A model generated the notes under the pieces. That model made no database searches. It saw nothing but the letters and a program-made list of their open reading frames with translations, and had not been told where the DNA came from. Of a stretch of 64,000 bases of DNA, positions 8,459-15,694 are shown piece after piece. This DNA is from JAHRAW01 sp965262585 (lineage in GTDB: Bacteria > Pseudomonadota > Gammaproteobacteria > Arenicellales > Poriferihabitantaceae): contig OZ253546.1 in assembly GCA_965262585.1 (NCBI GenBank), forward strand, positions 2,480,001-2,544,000, given 5' to 3'. Every line of letters begins with the position of its first letter. The first letter of the stretch is position 1. Made by a program: the position numbers and the translations under genes.

Positions 8459-9757
8459 TCACTCCCTCGGCAAGATTGCCTGAAACGGGTAATACGCCAA
8501 TTCCGCGGGCTTGCAGTTGTCCAGCGCACCCATAGCGTCCAGCACGCTGGTTAAAAACCCCTGACCGGTGATCCTGCCGAGCGCGCCATGGACGCAGGCG
8601 GTTTCGTTGTAGTCGGCGACGCCGTCTCGCCGCCCGGCGGGATTGCACAACAGCACCGGCACCGGGTCGCCGCTATGTTCGCCGCGCATGGAGTCCGTGG
8701 AATGGTCGGCGCATACACCGACTACCAGGTTGTCGAGATTAAGTTTCCCCAATTCGCGGTCGAATCGGGCGATAAATTCCGATTTAAGCACCGGGTCCTT
8801 ATCGTGGGCGGCGGTGTCCGTGCCTTTGATGTGTACGAATACCAAGTCGTGCTGATGCAGGGATTCGAGCGCGGTTCGCAGTTTTTCTTCGAGGTCGGTG
8901 TCCGGCAGGGAGGTGAACCGGGGGTTGCTGTGGCAATGAAAATCGAGCAAGCCGGCCAACCCCAGAATGGTCATCTCGCCGGCCACCGCCGCGGCCTTGA
9001 GACCGAGTTCGGCAAACAGGTTTTTCAACGGCTGATAGCCCCCCGCGCTTCGCACGATTACTCCATTGGCGGCAGGCTCGCCACGGGCGATTCGGGCGGC
9101 GTTCAGCGGATGGTTTTCCAGTATCTCGCAGGCGCGGCGAGTAAAGCGGTTGAGGGCATCCGCTGTGGCCTGAGCGGGAGCAGAGGTCTGCAAAGCCGAG
9201 TCGGGTGCGGCTTCGAGAATGCCGAGACCGATGTCGCCGCCCCCCGGATCGGTGTCGCTGACCGCCGCCGACAAACCACTGCCGCGAAACCTTAAAACCG
9301 CGCGGTGCTGGGTGGCGGGGTGGAGGCTGGCGGTGATTCCTGCGCCAACTTCCAGGTCTTGCAAAGCCGCGCATAACTCCTCGGCGTCTTCGCGGATACG
9401 CCCGGCACGGCGGTCGACAATGCGGTAGCCGTGCGCGGTTTTTTCCACCGTGGCGAGGTTGGCACGCCACAACACATCGCCGGGTTGCAATTTCAAGCCA
9501 ATGCCCGCCGCCTCGATGGGCCCCCGGCGCAGGTCAACCGCTTCGGCGGGGTTCAGCCCGAATAAAATAGCGACTCCGGTGTGGGTGTCCACCGGCAGGC
9601 CCGGCAGCAGCGGGTCCATCATCCCGCATTGATGCTGCGCAACCAGCGCGTCTAGCACCGGCGTTTCGGCGGCTTCCAGGGGCGTCTTGCCGCCCAGTTG
9701 CGGGCACGGACGGTCGCCGAGTCCGTCGAGGATGAACACCAAGCCTTTAGTTTTCAC
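8459..9757 (-). CDS. Archaeal-type cofactor-independent phosphoglycerate mutase (ApgM family)
   Basis: The 432-residue protein starts at a GTG and opens with VFILDGLGDRPCPQLGGKTPLEAAETP, the metal-binding start of the ApgM branch of the alkaline phosphatase superfamily. Later metal-site blocks are clear: FVHIKGTDTAAHDKDP and GVCADHSTDSMRGEHSGDPVPVLL. ApgM interconverts 3- and 2-phosphoglycerate in glycolysis. At the position where archaeal enzymes have the catalytic serine (GSDTAH context, from memory of the family), this protein reads VDTHTG, so a threonine may take its place. It follows the 2-phosphoglycerate kinase gene by five bases on the same strand, so the two are almost certainly one operon acting on the same metabolite. 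Confidence 0.85.
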   Translation of the reverse strand: MKTKGLVFILDGLGDRPCPQLGGKTPLEAAETPVLDALVAQHQCGMMDPLLPGLPVDTHTGVAILFGLNPAEAVDLRRGPIEAAGIGLKLQPGDVLWRANLATVEKTAHGYRIVDRRAGRIREDAEELCAALQDLEVGAGITASLHPATQHRAVLRFRGSGLSAAVSDTDPGGGDIGLGILEAAPDSALQTSAPAQATADALNRFTRRACEILENHPLNAARIARGEPAANGVIVRSAGGYQPLKNLFAELGLKAAAVAGEMTILGLAGLLDFHCHSNPRFTSLPDTDLEEKLRTALESLHQHDLVFVHIKGTDTAAHDKDPVLKSEFIARFDRELGKLNLDNLVVGVCADHSTDSMRGEHSGDPVPVLLCNPAGRRDGVADYNETACVHGALGRITGQGFLTSVLDAMGALDNCKPAELAYYPFQAILPRE

Positions 9758-9762
9758 TTTTT

Positions 9763-10956
9763 TTATTTGTATTCGGCTTTCACCGCCTTGAGGCGGCTTT
9801 TCGAATAAGTGGCGGCGATGGTCAGGGTGATGGTTTTGATGATTTCTCTGACGGTCTGTTCGCGGTCCAGGTTGTTGAGAATCTGAATATCGGCGATGTC
9901 TGCCTCGGATAGCAGCGCCGATTGCAACTGCCAGATTTCATCAATTTTTTCCAGATAACGCGCCGCCCGCCGTTGCCGGGTTTTTACTCGACGCCCCTTG
10001 ATATGGCTGATTAGCGATTTCTTATCCAGCACGCAGAGGATGAACGGCGCGATTACGGCGTCGCCTTTGTCGATATGCTGCAGCAAAGTCGGGCGAATGT
10101 GAACGCCTTCGAGAATCATCGAAACCCGTTCATTCAGCGCCCGCTGCAACACCGCCTGACACGCCACCTCCACCAGTTCGGTCTGACGTTGAAACCCGTA
10201 TAAGAGATTTTCATTCTCCTTGACGGCGTAGATGTCGGCGCTGTCCACGGCGGCACCGGCGGCGAATGACGAAGTGTGCAGTAGCGGCGACAGGCGTTCC
10301 GGGATGAGGATGCGCATGACCTCCCGCAGCATGTCCGTGGACTGGGTGCGCACGATGCCGAGGCTGTTGGCGAGTTCGGTGGCGACGGTGCTTTTGCCGG
10401 TGCCCGCCACGCCGCCAATCAGCACCAGCAGCGGCCGGTCGCTGTCGATGAAATCGTTCCAGATTAAATAATAATCGGCAAATTCGGGACCCAATTCCGT
10501 ACCGATGGTGCGATAGGTGATGGAGGTCAATTTAGCGGTGGTGATTTTCCGCTGTTGGTCGCGGATGAGTTTGCTGTGAATGGACCGGGCAATGGCGTTG
10601 CACTTGTTGCGCGGCAGGGAGCAACTTTCCAGCCGCTGGGCGTGCATGCCTCGGGAAAAAGGCGCGCTGTGGCCATCGCTGTATACCACCTGCAAATTTT
10701 CCCGATAAATATCCTCCCGCTTGTAACGCCGCGACACCTTGCCCGGATGATATTCCGACAGCACCTCGATGGTGCGTGCGCGCAGTTCGCTGCTGGTGAT
10801 TTCATCGACTTCGTCCAGTTCATCGCGGATGTCCGTTGCCAGTTTATAGGCATCGGCAAAATCCAGCCCCGCGTCTTGCAGCGAGCGCGTCAGCATTCCC
10901 CGCAAAAAAGGAACCCGCGCGCCCCCTTGTTCGTCGATTACCAGTAATCTGGCCAT
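9763..10956 (-). CDS. 2-phosphoglycerate kinase with two ATP-cone-like domains
   Basis: From the ATG at 10956 the protein is 397 residues; a TTG at 10995 would add 13. Residues about 3-70 (LLVIDEQGG, VPFLRGMLTRSLQDAG) and about 88-150 (VVYSDGHSAPFSRGM) look like two ATP-cone modules. A kinase domain follows, with a Walker A loop GGVAGTGKST (181-190), then TQSTDMLREVMR and MILEGVHIRP. This is the plan of the archaeal 2-phosphoglycerate kinase of methanogens, which makes 2,3-bisphosphoglycerate, the precursor of cyclic 2,3-diphosphoglycerate. No cyclase gene is in the window. Pairing with the downstream mutase gene suggests control of the 2-phosphoglycerate pool or real 2,3-bisphosphoglycerate synthesis. 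The family is fairly secure; the physiological role is inferred. Confidence 0.82.
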   Translation of the reverse strand: MARLLVIDEQGGARVPFLRGMLTRSLQDAGLDFADAYKLATDIRDELDEVDEITSSELRARTIEVLSEYHPGKVSRRYKREDIYRENLQVVYSDGHSAPFSRGMHAQRLESCSLPRNKCNAIARSIHSKLIRDQQRKITTAKLTSITYRTIGTELGPEFADYYLIWNDFIDSDRPLLVLIGGVAGTGKSTVATELANSLGIVRTQSTDMLREVMRILIPERLSPLLHTSSFAAGAAVDSADIYAVKENENLLYGFQRQTELVEVACQAVLQRALNERVSMILEGVHIRPTLLQHIDKGDAVIAPFILCVLDKKSLISHIKGRRVKTRQRRAARYLEKIDEIWQLQSALLSEADIADIQILNNLDREQTVREIIKTITLTIAATYSKSRLKAVKAEYK

Positions 10957-11026
10957 GGATTTTATGCTTTCAGTGCCGGTGCCCAATGATAGCAAATTTT
11001 CGGCGTCCCGGCGTTGACTACCCCGC

Positions 11027-11743
11027 CTATCTTTTCAGCGCCAGTTTCCCGAGTTGGTAATACAACGCGCTTCGCTGTTCATACCAATCCCCCAGAACAT
11101 AGCGCCAAGCCGGTTTTTGGTCGAGTTGGAAATGGTGAACCGCCGGCCGGTGGGTGTGGCCGTGGATTAAAGTGTCCGCGCCATAACGCCGCATCAACGC
11201 TTCCACCGCTTTTTGGTTGACATCCATGATCGCCATGCTCTTGGTTTGTTTGGCAGTTTCGCTTTGACTACGCATGGCGGCGGCGGTTTCCATGCGCTGC
11301 TCCAGAGGTTTTTTCAGGAACGCCATTTTCCACTTAGACGAAAGCATTTCCCGGCGGGATGCCTGATGTTCATGGTCGTCGGTGCACAGCGCATCGCCGT
11401 GGGTAAGCAGGAAGTCGCGTCCCGATAGCGAGACCATCACCGGGTCCGGCAGCAACGTGCAACCGCTGCGCCGGGCAAAGTCCTCGCCGGCAAGGAAGTC
11501 GCGGTTTCCGTGCATGAAAAATATCTCGGTTCCATTGTCGGCGGTTTTGCGGATGGCGGCTTGCACGCCGTCGTGTCCCAGCAGTTCGCCGCCGTCATCG
11601 CCAACCCAGTATTCGAACAAATCACCGAGGATATACAATCGTTCCAATCGCTGCGCCGCGCCGCGCAGAAATTCCTCGAACAGGCGGGTGGAAGCGGGAC
11701 GCTCCGGGGTCAGGTGAAGATCGGAAATAAAGGCAACAGTCAT
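11027..11743 (-). CDS. lpxH: UDP-2,3-diacylglucosamine diphosphatase LpxH
   Basis: The 238-residue protein has the calcineurin-like metallophosphoesterase motifs of LpxH: FISDLHLTPERP (metal-binding D and H), ILGDLFEYWVGDD, MHGNRDFLAG, LLTHGDALCTDD and IHGHTHRPAVH. LpxH removes UMP from UDP-2,3-diacylglucosamine to give lipid X in lipid A synthesis, at the inner face of the inner membrane. This confirms an LPS-type outer membrane. It is divergent from cysS. In E. coli the two genes are also close (lpxH-ppiB-cysS); ppiB is missing here. The gap upstream (11744-11876) contains two tandem copies of a 14-bp word at 11769-11796. Confidence 0.95.
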   Translation of the reverse strand: MTVAFISDLHLTPERPASTRLFEEFLRGAAQRLERLYILGDLFEYWVGDDGGELLGHDGVQAAIRKTADNGTEIFFMHGNRDFLAGEDFARRSGCTLLPDPVMVSLSGRDFLLTHGDALCTDDHEHQASRREMLSSKWKMAFLKKPLEQRMETAAAMRSQSETAKQTKSMAIMDVNQKAVEALMRRYGADTLIHGHTHRPAVHHFQLDQKPAWRYVLGDWYEQRSALYYQLGKLALKR

Positions 11744-11876
11744 GGGGTTAGTTTTTCAGCGTGTAATCGTCAATGGCAATGCGTCAATGGCAATGCGGCG
11801 GATAGCGGTTTATTGTACCATTGCCGGGCTTCCATGCACCGCCGCCCATCCGACAACCTGATCTCGCCGCGCAATC

Positions 11877-13289
11877 ATGAATCTGCAACTGTACGACAGT
11901 TACCGCCGCCGCCTGTGCCGGTTTGAGCCGCTGCAGGGCAAGCAGGTGGGGTTATACGCTTGCGGGCCAACGGTATACGACTACGCCCACATCGGCAACC
12001 TGCGCACCTATATTTTTGAGGACGTGCTACGCCGCACCCTGGAGTTTTGCGGCTGGCAAGTGCGGCACATCATTAACATCACCGATGTCGGGCATCTCAC
12101 CTCGGACGCCGACACCGGCGAAGACAAGGTCGAAGAAGGCGCGCGGCGTGCCGGCAAAAGCGCATGGGAAATCGCCGAACAATACACCCGCGCATTCCAA
12201 GACGATTTCCATACCCTCAACATTCTCGAGCCGACTTTGTGGTGCCGGGCGACCGACCACATCGCCGAGCAAATCAACGACATCACCGAAATCGAACGCC
12301 GAGGTTTCGCCTATATCACCTCCGATGGCGTCTATTTTGATACCTCGAAACTGCCCGATTACGGCCATCTGGCGCGCCTTGACCGCGCCGGGCTGGAAGC
12401 CGGGGCGCGGGTCGAGGTCGGCGAAAAAAAACACCCCACGGATTTTGCGCTGTGGAAGTTCAGCCCCCAAGACAGCACCCGACAGATGGAGTGGGACAGC
12501 CCCTGGGGGCGCGGTTTTCCCGGCTGGCACATCGAATGCTCGGCCATGGCGGTCAAATATCTGGGCAGCAAATTCGATATTCATTGCGGCGGCAAAGACC
12601 ACATCCCGGTTCACCATTGCAATGAAATCGCTCAGACCGAGGTATGCCACGGCACCACCCTCGCCAACTTCTGGCTGCACGGTTATTTTCTGGAAACCGC
12701 CACCGAGACCGAATCGGCGAAGATGTCCAAATCAAGCGGCGAATTTTTACGCCTCAAAACCCTGCAAGAACGCGGCTACGACCCGCTAAGTTACCGCTAC
12801 CTGTGCCTGACCGCGCACTATCGCAGCGACCTGAAGTTCACCTGGGAAAGCCTGGACGCCGCCGTCACCGCCCTTATGCGACTGCGTAATCTGGCGTATT
12901 CATGGGGCGAAGTTGGCGAAGTTGGCGAAGCCGACGAAGCCACCATCGCGGCTTTTTCCGAGGAAATCTTCCGCGATTTGAACACCGCACGGGGGCTGGC
13001 GGTGGTGTGGGGAATGGTCAAAAGCGATTTACCGGCGGCGGTCAAAAAAGCCACCTTGTGGCGCATCGACCGAGTGCTTGGGCTTGGAATAGGGGACTGG
13101 CAGCCCGCTACCGTAGAGATTCCCGCCGAAGTTGCGGCATTGGCGAGAAGCCGCACCGAAGCCCGCGAAAACCGCGACTGGCGTGAAGCCGACCGCTTGC
13201 GCGATGCCATCCACGCTCACGGATTCGAGATTGACGATTCCGCAGGCGGCAGCCAAATTCGCCGCCGCCGGGCGGAAACCAGCCGATAA
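11877..13289 (+). CDS. cysS: Cysteinyl-tRNA synthetase
   Basis: The 470-residue class I synthetase has the HIGH-type motif in YACGPTVYDYAHIGNLRTY (first zinc ligand Cys included), the GWHIECSAMA zinc-site block, the HCGGKDHIPVHHCNE segment and a KMSKS motif (AKMSKSSGEFL). It charges tRNA-Cys. Length fits the family (about 460). Between the catalytic core and the C-terminal helices lies a 9-bp tandem repeat (12906-12931) encoding GEVGEVGEAD, a small low-complexity insertion. Directly after the stop is a degenerate 12-13 base repeat of ACC(C/T)ACC-AATA type (about 13286-13341). Confidence 0.97.
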   Translation: MNLQLYDSYRRRLCRFEPLQGKQVGLYACGPTVYDYAHIGNLRTYIFEDVLRRTLEFCGWQVRHIINITDVGHLTSDADTGEDKVEEGARRAGKSAWEIAEQYTRAFQDDFHTLNILEPTLWCRATDHIAEQINDITEIERRGFAYITSDGVYFDTSKLPDYGHLARLDRAGLEAGARVEVGEKKHPTDFALWKFSPQDSTRQMEWDSPWGRGFPGWHIECSAMAVKYLGSKFDIHCGGKDHIPVHHCNEIAQTEVCHGTTLANFWLHGYFLETATETESAKMSKSSGEFLRLKTLQERGYDPLSYRYLCLTAHYRSDLKFTWESLDAAVTALMRLRNLAYSWGEVGEVGEADEATIAAFSEEIFRDLNTARGLAVVWGMVKSDLPAAVKKATLWRIDRVLGLGIGDWQPATVEIPAEVAALARSRTEARENRDWREADRLRDAIHAHGFEIDDSAGGSQIRRRRAETSR

Positions 13290-13376
13290 CCCACCGACAA
13301 CCCACCAATAACCTACCGAAAACCTGCCAATAACCCATAACTATAAGAATAACTATACAAAAATCGATATCGGGCA

Positions 13377-13406
13377 TTGCAATCGGCCAACGCCATCGGA
13401 TATAAT
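13377..13406 (+). promoter_or_regulatory. Sigma-70-type promoter of the initiator tRNA / rimP-nusA-infB operon
   Basis: TTGCAA (13377-13382) and a perfect TATAAT (13401-13406) are separated by 18 bases. The predicted start point near 13413 lies just upstream of the tRNA 5' end at 13418. Confidence 0.8.
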
Positions 13407-13417
13407 CCGGCCTTTGT

Positions 13418-13494
<77 letters not shown>

Positions 13495-13516
13495 TTTGCC
13501 GAAAGGCAAACTACTG

Positions 13517-13543
13517 CCCCGCTACAAGCGGGGTTTTAATTTT
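13517..13543 (+). terminator. Rho-independent terminator after the initiator tRNA
   Basis: Stem CCCCGC (13517-13522) and GCGGGG (13528-13533) with loop TACAA, followed by TTTTAATTTT. It probably ends part of the tRNA transcripts, with read-through into rimP. A small hairpin (TTGCC/GGCAA) at 13495-13509 precedes it and may guide 3' processing. Confidence 0.8.
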
Positions 13544-13595
13544 GAGGATCAGCACATAGTGGTGATCCGGTAGCGATAACAACCCGCAAGGGCGA

Positions 13596-13647
13596 GCGGC
13601 ATTCAGTGTGGATGCCGCATGGAATATGGGCCGTTGGCCCATTTTTT
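13596..13647 (+). promoter_or_regulatory. rimP leader with hairpin and intrinsic terminator (attenuator candidate)
   Basis: Two hairpins lie in the 5' leader. GCGGCAT/ATGCCGC pairs 13596-13602 with 13612-13618. ATGGGCC/GGCCCAT pairs 13626-13632 with 13636-13642 and runs straight into six T residues. A terminator only 46 bases before the rimP start suggests attenuation of the operon, as known for NusA autoregulation in enteric bacteria. Confidence 0.65.
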
Positions 13648-13692
13648 ATGGCCCCGGCGGGGGTGGACAGGCGATAAGACGAGGCAATTGAT

Positions 13693-14157
13693 ATGGCGGG
13701 CGACCCGGCGAAACTGCAGAGTTTACTCGAACCGTCGGTGGATGCGCTGGGCTATGAACTGCTGCACCTTGAGTTTTCGGCCCAGGGCACCAGCAGCGTT
13801 TTGCGGGTTTATATCGATGCCCCCGGCGGCATTCGAGTGGAAGACTGCGAGGCGGTCAGCCGGCAGTTGAGCGCGTTGCTGGATGTGGAAGACGCGCTGC
13901 CATCGGCTTATGCGTTGGAGGTGTCGTCGCCGGGACTCGACCGCCCGCTGGTGAAGCCGGAGCATTTTCGGCGATTTACCGGAAGCCGGGCGCAGATTGT
14001 GTTGAATGCTCCGCTAGGTGGGCGAGGTGGCCGACGCCGCTTCACCGGCGAGTTGATAGAGGTCGGCGAGGAGTGCGTGGTGATTGAAGTGGATGGCGAG
14101 CGTTATGAACTTGCCTACAAAGACATGGACACAGCGCGGCTTGCACCGGTGTTTTGA
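13693..14157 (+). CDS. rimP: Ribosome maturation factor RimP
   Basis: The 154-residue protein has the RimP two-domain pattern: N-terminal LEPSVDALGYELLHLEF and LRVYIDAPGGIRVEDCEAVSRQLSALLD, the EVSSPGLDRPL hinge motif, then the Sm-like C-terminal domain ending in YELAYKDMDTARLAPVF. RimP binds the 30S subunit and is needed for its late assembly. First gene of the rimP-nusA-infB-rbfA-truB cluster, with 35 bases to nusA. The ATG at 13693 directly precedes the conserved N-terminus. Confidence 0.95.
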   Translation: MAGDPAKLQSLLEPSVDALGYELLHLEFSAQGTSSVLRVYIDAPGGIRVEDCEAVSRQLSALLDVEDALPSAYALEVSSPGLDRPLVKPEHFRRFTGSRAQIVLNAPLGGRGGRRRFTGELIEVGEECVVIEVDGERYELAYKDMDTARLAPVF

Positions 14158-14192
14158 ATAGGTTCTGAACCGACAATTTTGGCGGCAAAATT

Positions 14193-15674
14193 ATGGCGAT
14201 TACCAACAACGAAATCCTGCTGATGGTGGAAGTGGTTTCCCGTGAAAAAGATCTCGAAAAGGGGATCATTTTCAACGCCATCGAAGCAGCCCTGGCCACC
14301 GCCACGCGCAAGTGGCATACCGGCGAGATCGACGCACGGGTAAGCATTCACCAAGACACCGGAGACTACGACAGTTTCCGCGTCTGGGAAGTGTTGCCCG
14401 ATGAAGATGAAGTGGAGTTTCCGGATCAGCAAATTCCCCTCGCCGAGGCGCTGAAAACCTATCCCGACATCACCCCCGGAGAGCGGATCGAAAAGCCCAT
14501 GGACAAGGTCGAGTTTGGCCGCATCGCCGCGCAGGCGGCCAAGCAGGTGATCATGCAGAAGGTGCGCGAAGCGGTGCGCGAGCAGACCGCCGAACGCTAT
14601 CAGGATAAATTCGGCGAGTTGATTTCCGGCACCGTGAAGCGCATGGAGCGGGGCAACGCCATCATCGACCTCGGCGACAGTGAAGCCATCCTGCCGAAGA
14701 CCAACATGATTCCCCGCGAAGGATTGCGGCCCGGGGATCGAATTCGCACGCTGCTGCAGGAAATCGATGTCGAGGCACGCGGGCCGCAGTTGGTGCTGAC
14801 CCGCCTGACTCCGGAATTTCTCATCGAGTTATTCAAACTCGAAGTGCCAGAAGCCGGCGAAGGCATCATCGAAATTATCGGCGCCGCCAGAGACCCCGGC
14901 TCCCGCGCAAAAATCTCAGTACGCACCAACGATTCCAACGTCGATCCGGTGGGTGCTTGCGTCGGCATTCGCGGTTCACGGGTGCAAAGCGTGTCCAATG
15001 AAATCGCCGGTGAGCGCGTTGATATCATCGTGTGGTCCGAGAACATCGCCGAATTTGTCATGCAGGCGCTGGCACCGGCGGAGATCGAATTCATTTATGT
15101 GGACGAAGAACTGAAAGCCATGGACGTGGTGGTGACCGAGGAAAACCTCTCCCGGGCCATTGGCCGTGGCGGGCAGAATGTGCGTCTGGCTTCGGAACTG
15201 ACCGGTTGGGAATTAAACTTAATGACCGATCAGGACGCCGCGGATAAACAGGAAACCGAGCAAAAGGCGTTGGTGGATACCTTCATGACGCAGTTGGACA
15301 TCGACGAAAACGTCGCCAGCATCCTCGCCCATGAGGGATTCAATTCCCTCGAAGAAATCGCCTATGTGCCGAGGCAGGAAATTCTCGACATCGAAGAATT
15401 CGACGAAGAACTGGTGGATGAATTGCGCAACCGCGCCCAGGACACTTTGTTGACCAGCGCCATCGCCTCACAGGAAGCGAAAAAGCCCGAAGATGATTTG
15501 CTGAGCATGGAAGGCATGGACGAGCAGACCGCCCGCGCGCTTGCCGAAGGTGGTGTGCGCACCATGGCCGATCTGGCGGACTGCGCGGTGGACGAGGTTC
15601 TCGACATCGTTGAAATCGACCGGGAGCGCGCCAGCGAACTGATCATGACTGCCCGGGCGCCGCTGTTTGCCTGA
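14193..15674 (+). CDS. nusA: Transcription termination/antitermination factor NusA
   Basis: The 493-residue protein has the full gammaproteobacterial layout: RNA-polymerase-binding N-terminal domain (about 1-130), S1 domain (GTVKRMERGNAIIDLGDSEAILP), KH1 (VGACVGIRGSRVQSVSNEI) and KH2 (SRAIGRGGQNVRLASELT). Two C-terminal acidic helix-hairpin-helix repeats follow (NVASILAHEGFNSLEEIAYV and MDEQTARALAEGGVRTMADLAD). It modulates pausing, termination and antitermination. It sits between rimP and infB, with 20 bases to infB. No anomaly seen. Confidence 0.97.
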   Translation: MAITNNEILLMVEVVSREKDLEKGIIFNAIEAALATATRKWHTGEIDARVSIHQDTGDYDSFRVWEVLPDEDEVEFPDQQIPLAEALKTYPDITPGERIEKPMDKVEFGRIAAQAAKQVIMQKVREAVREQTAERYQDKFGELISGTVKRMERGNAIIDLGDSEAILPKTNMIPREGLRPGDRIRTLLQEIDVEARGPQLVLTRLTPEFLIELFKLEVPEAGEGIIEIIGAARDPGSRAKISVRTNDSNVDPVGACVGIRGSRVQSVSNEIAGERVDIIVWSENIAEFVMQALAPAEIEFIYVDEELKAMDVVVTEENLSRAIGRGGQNVRLASELTGWELNLMTDQDAADKQETEQKALVDTFMTQLDIDENVASILAHEGFNSLEEIAYVPRQEILDIEEFDEELVDELRNRAQDTLLTSAIASQEAKKPEDDLLSMEGMDEQTARALAEGGVRTMADLADCAVDEVLDIVEIDRERASELIMTARAPLFA

Positions 15675-15694
15675 TATTCATCGAGAAATATCCA

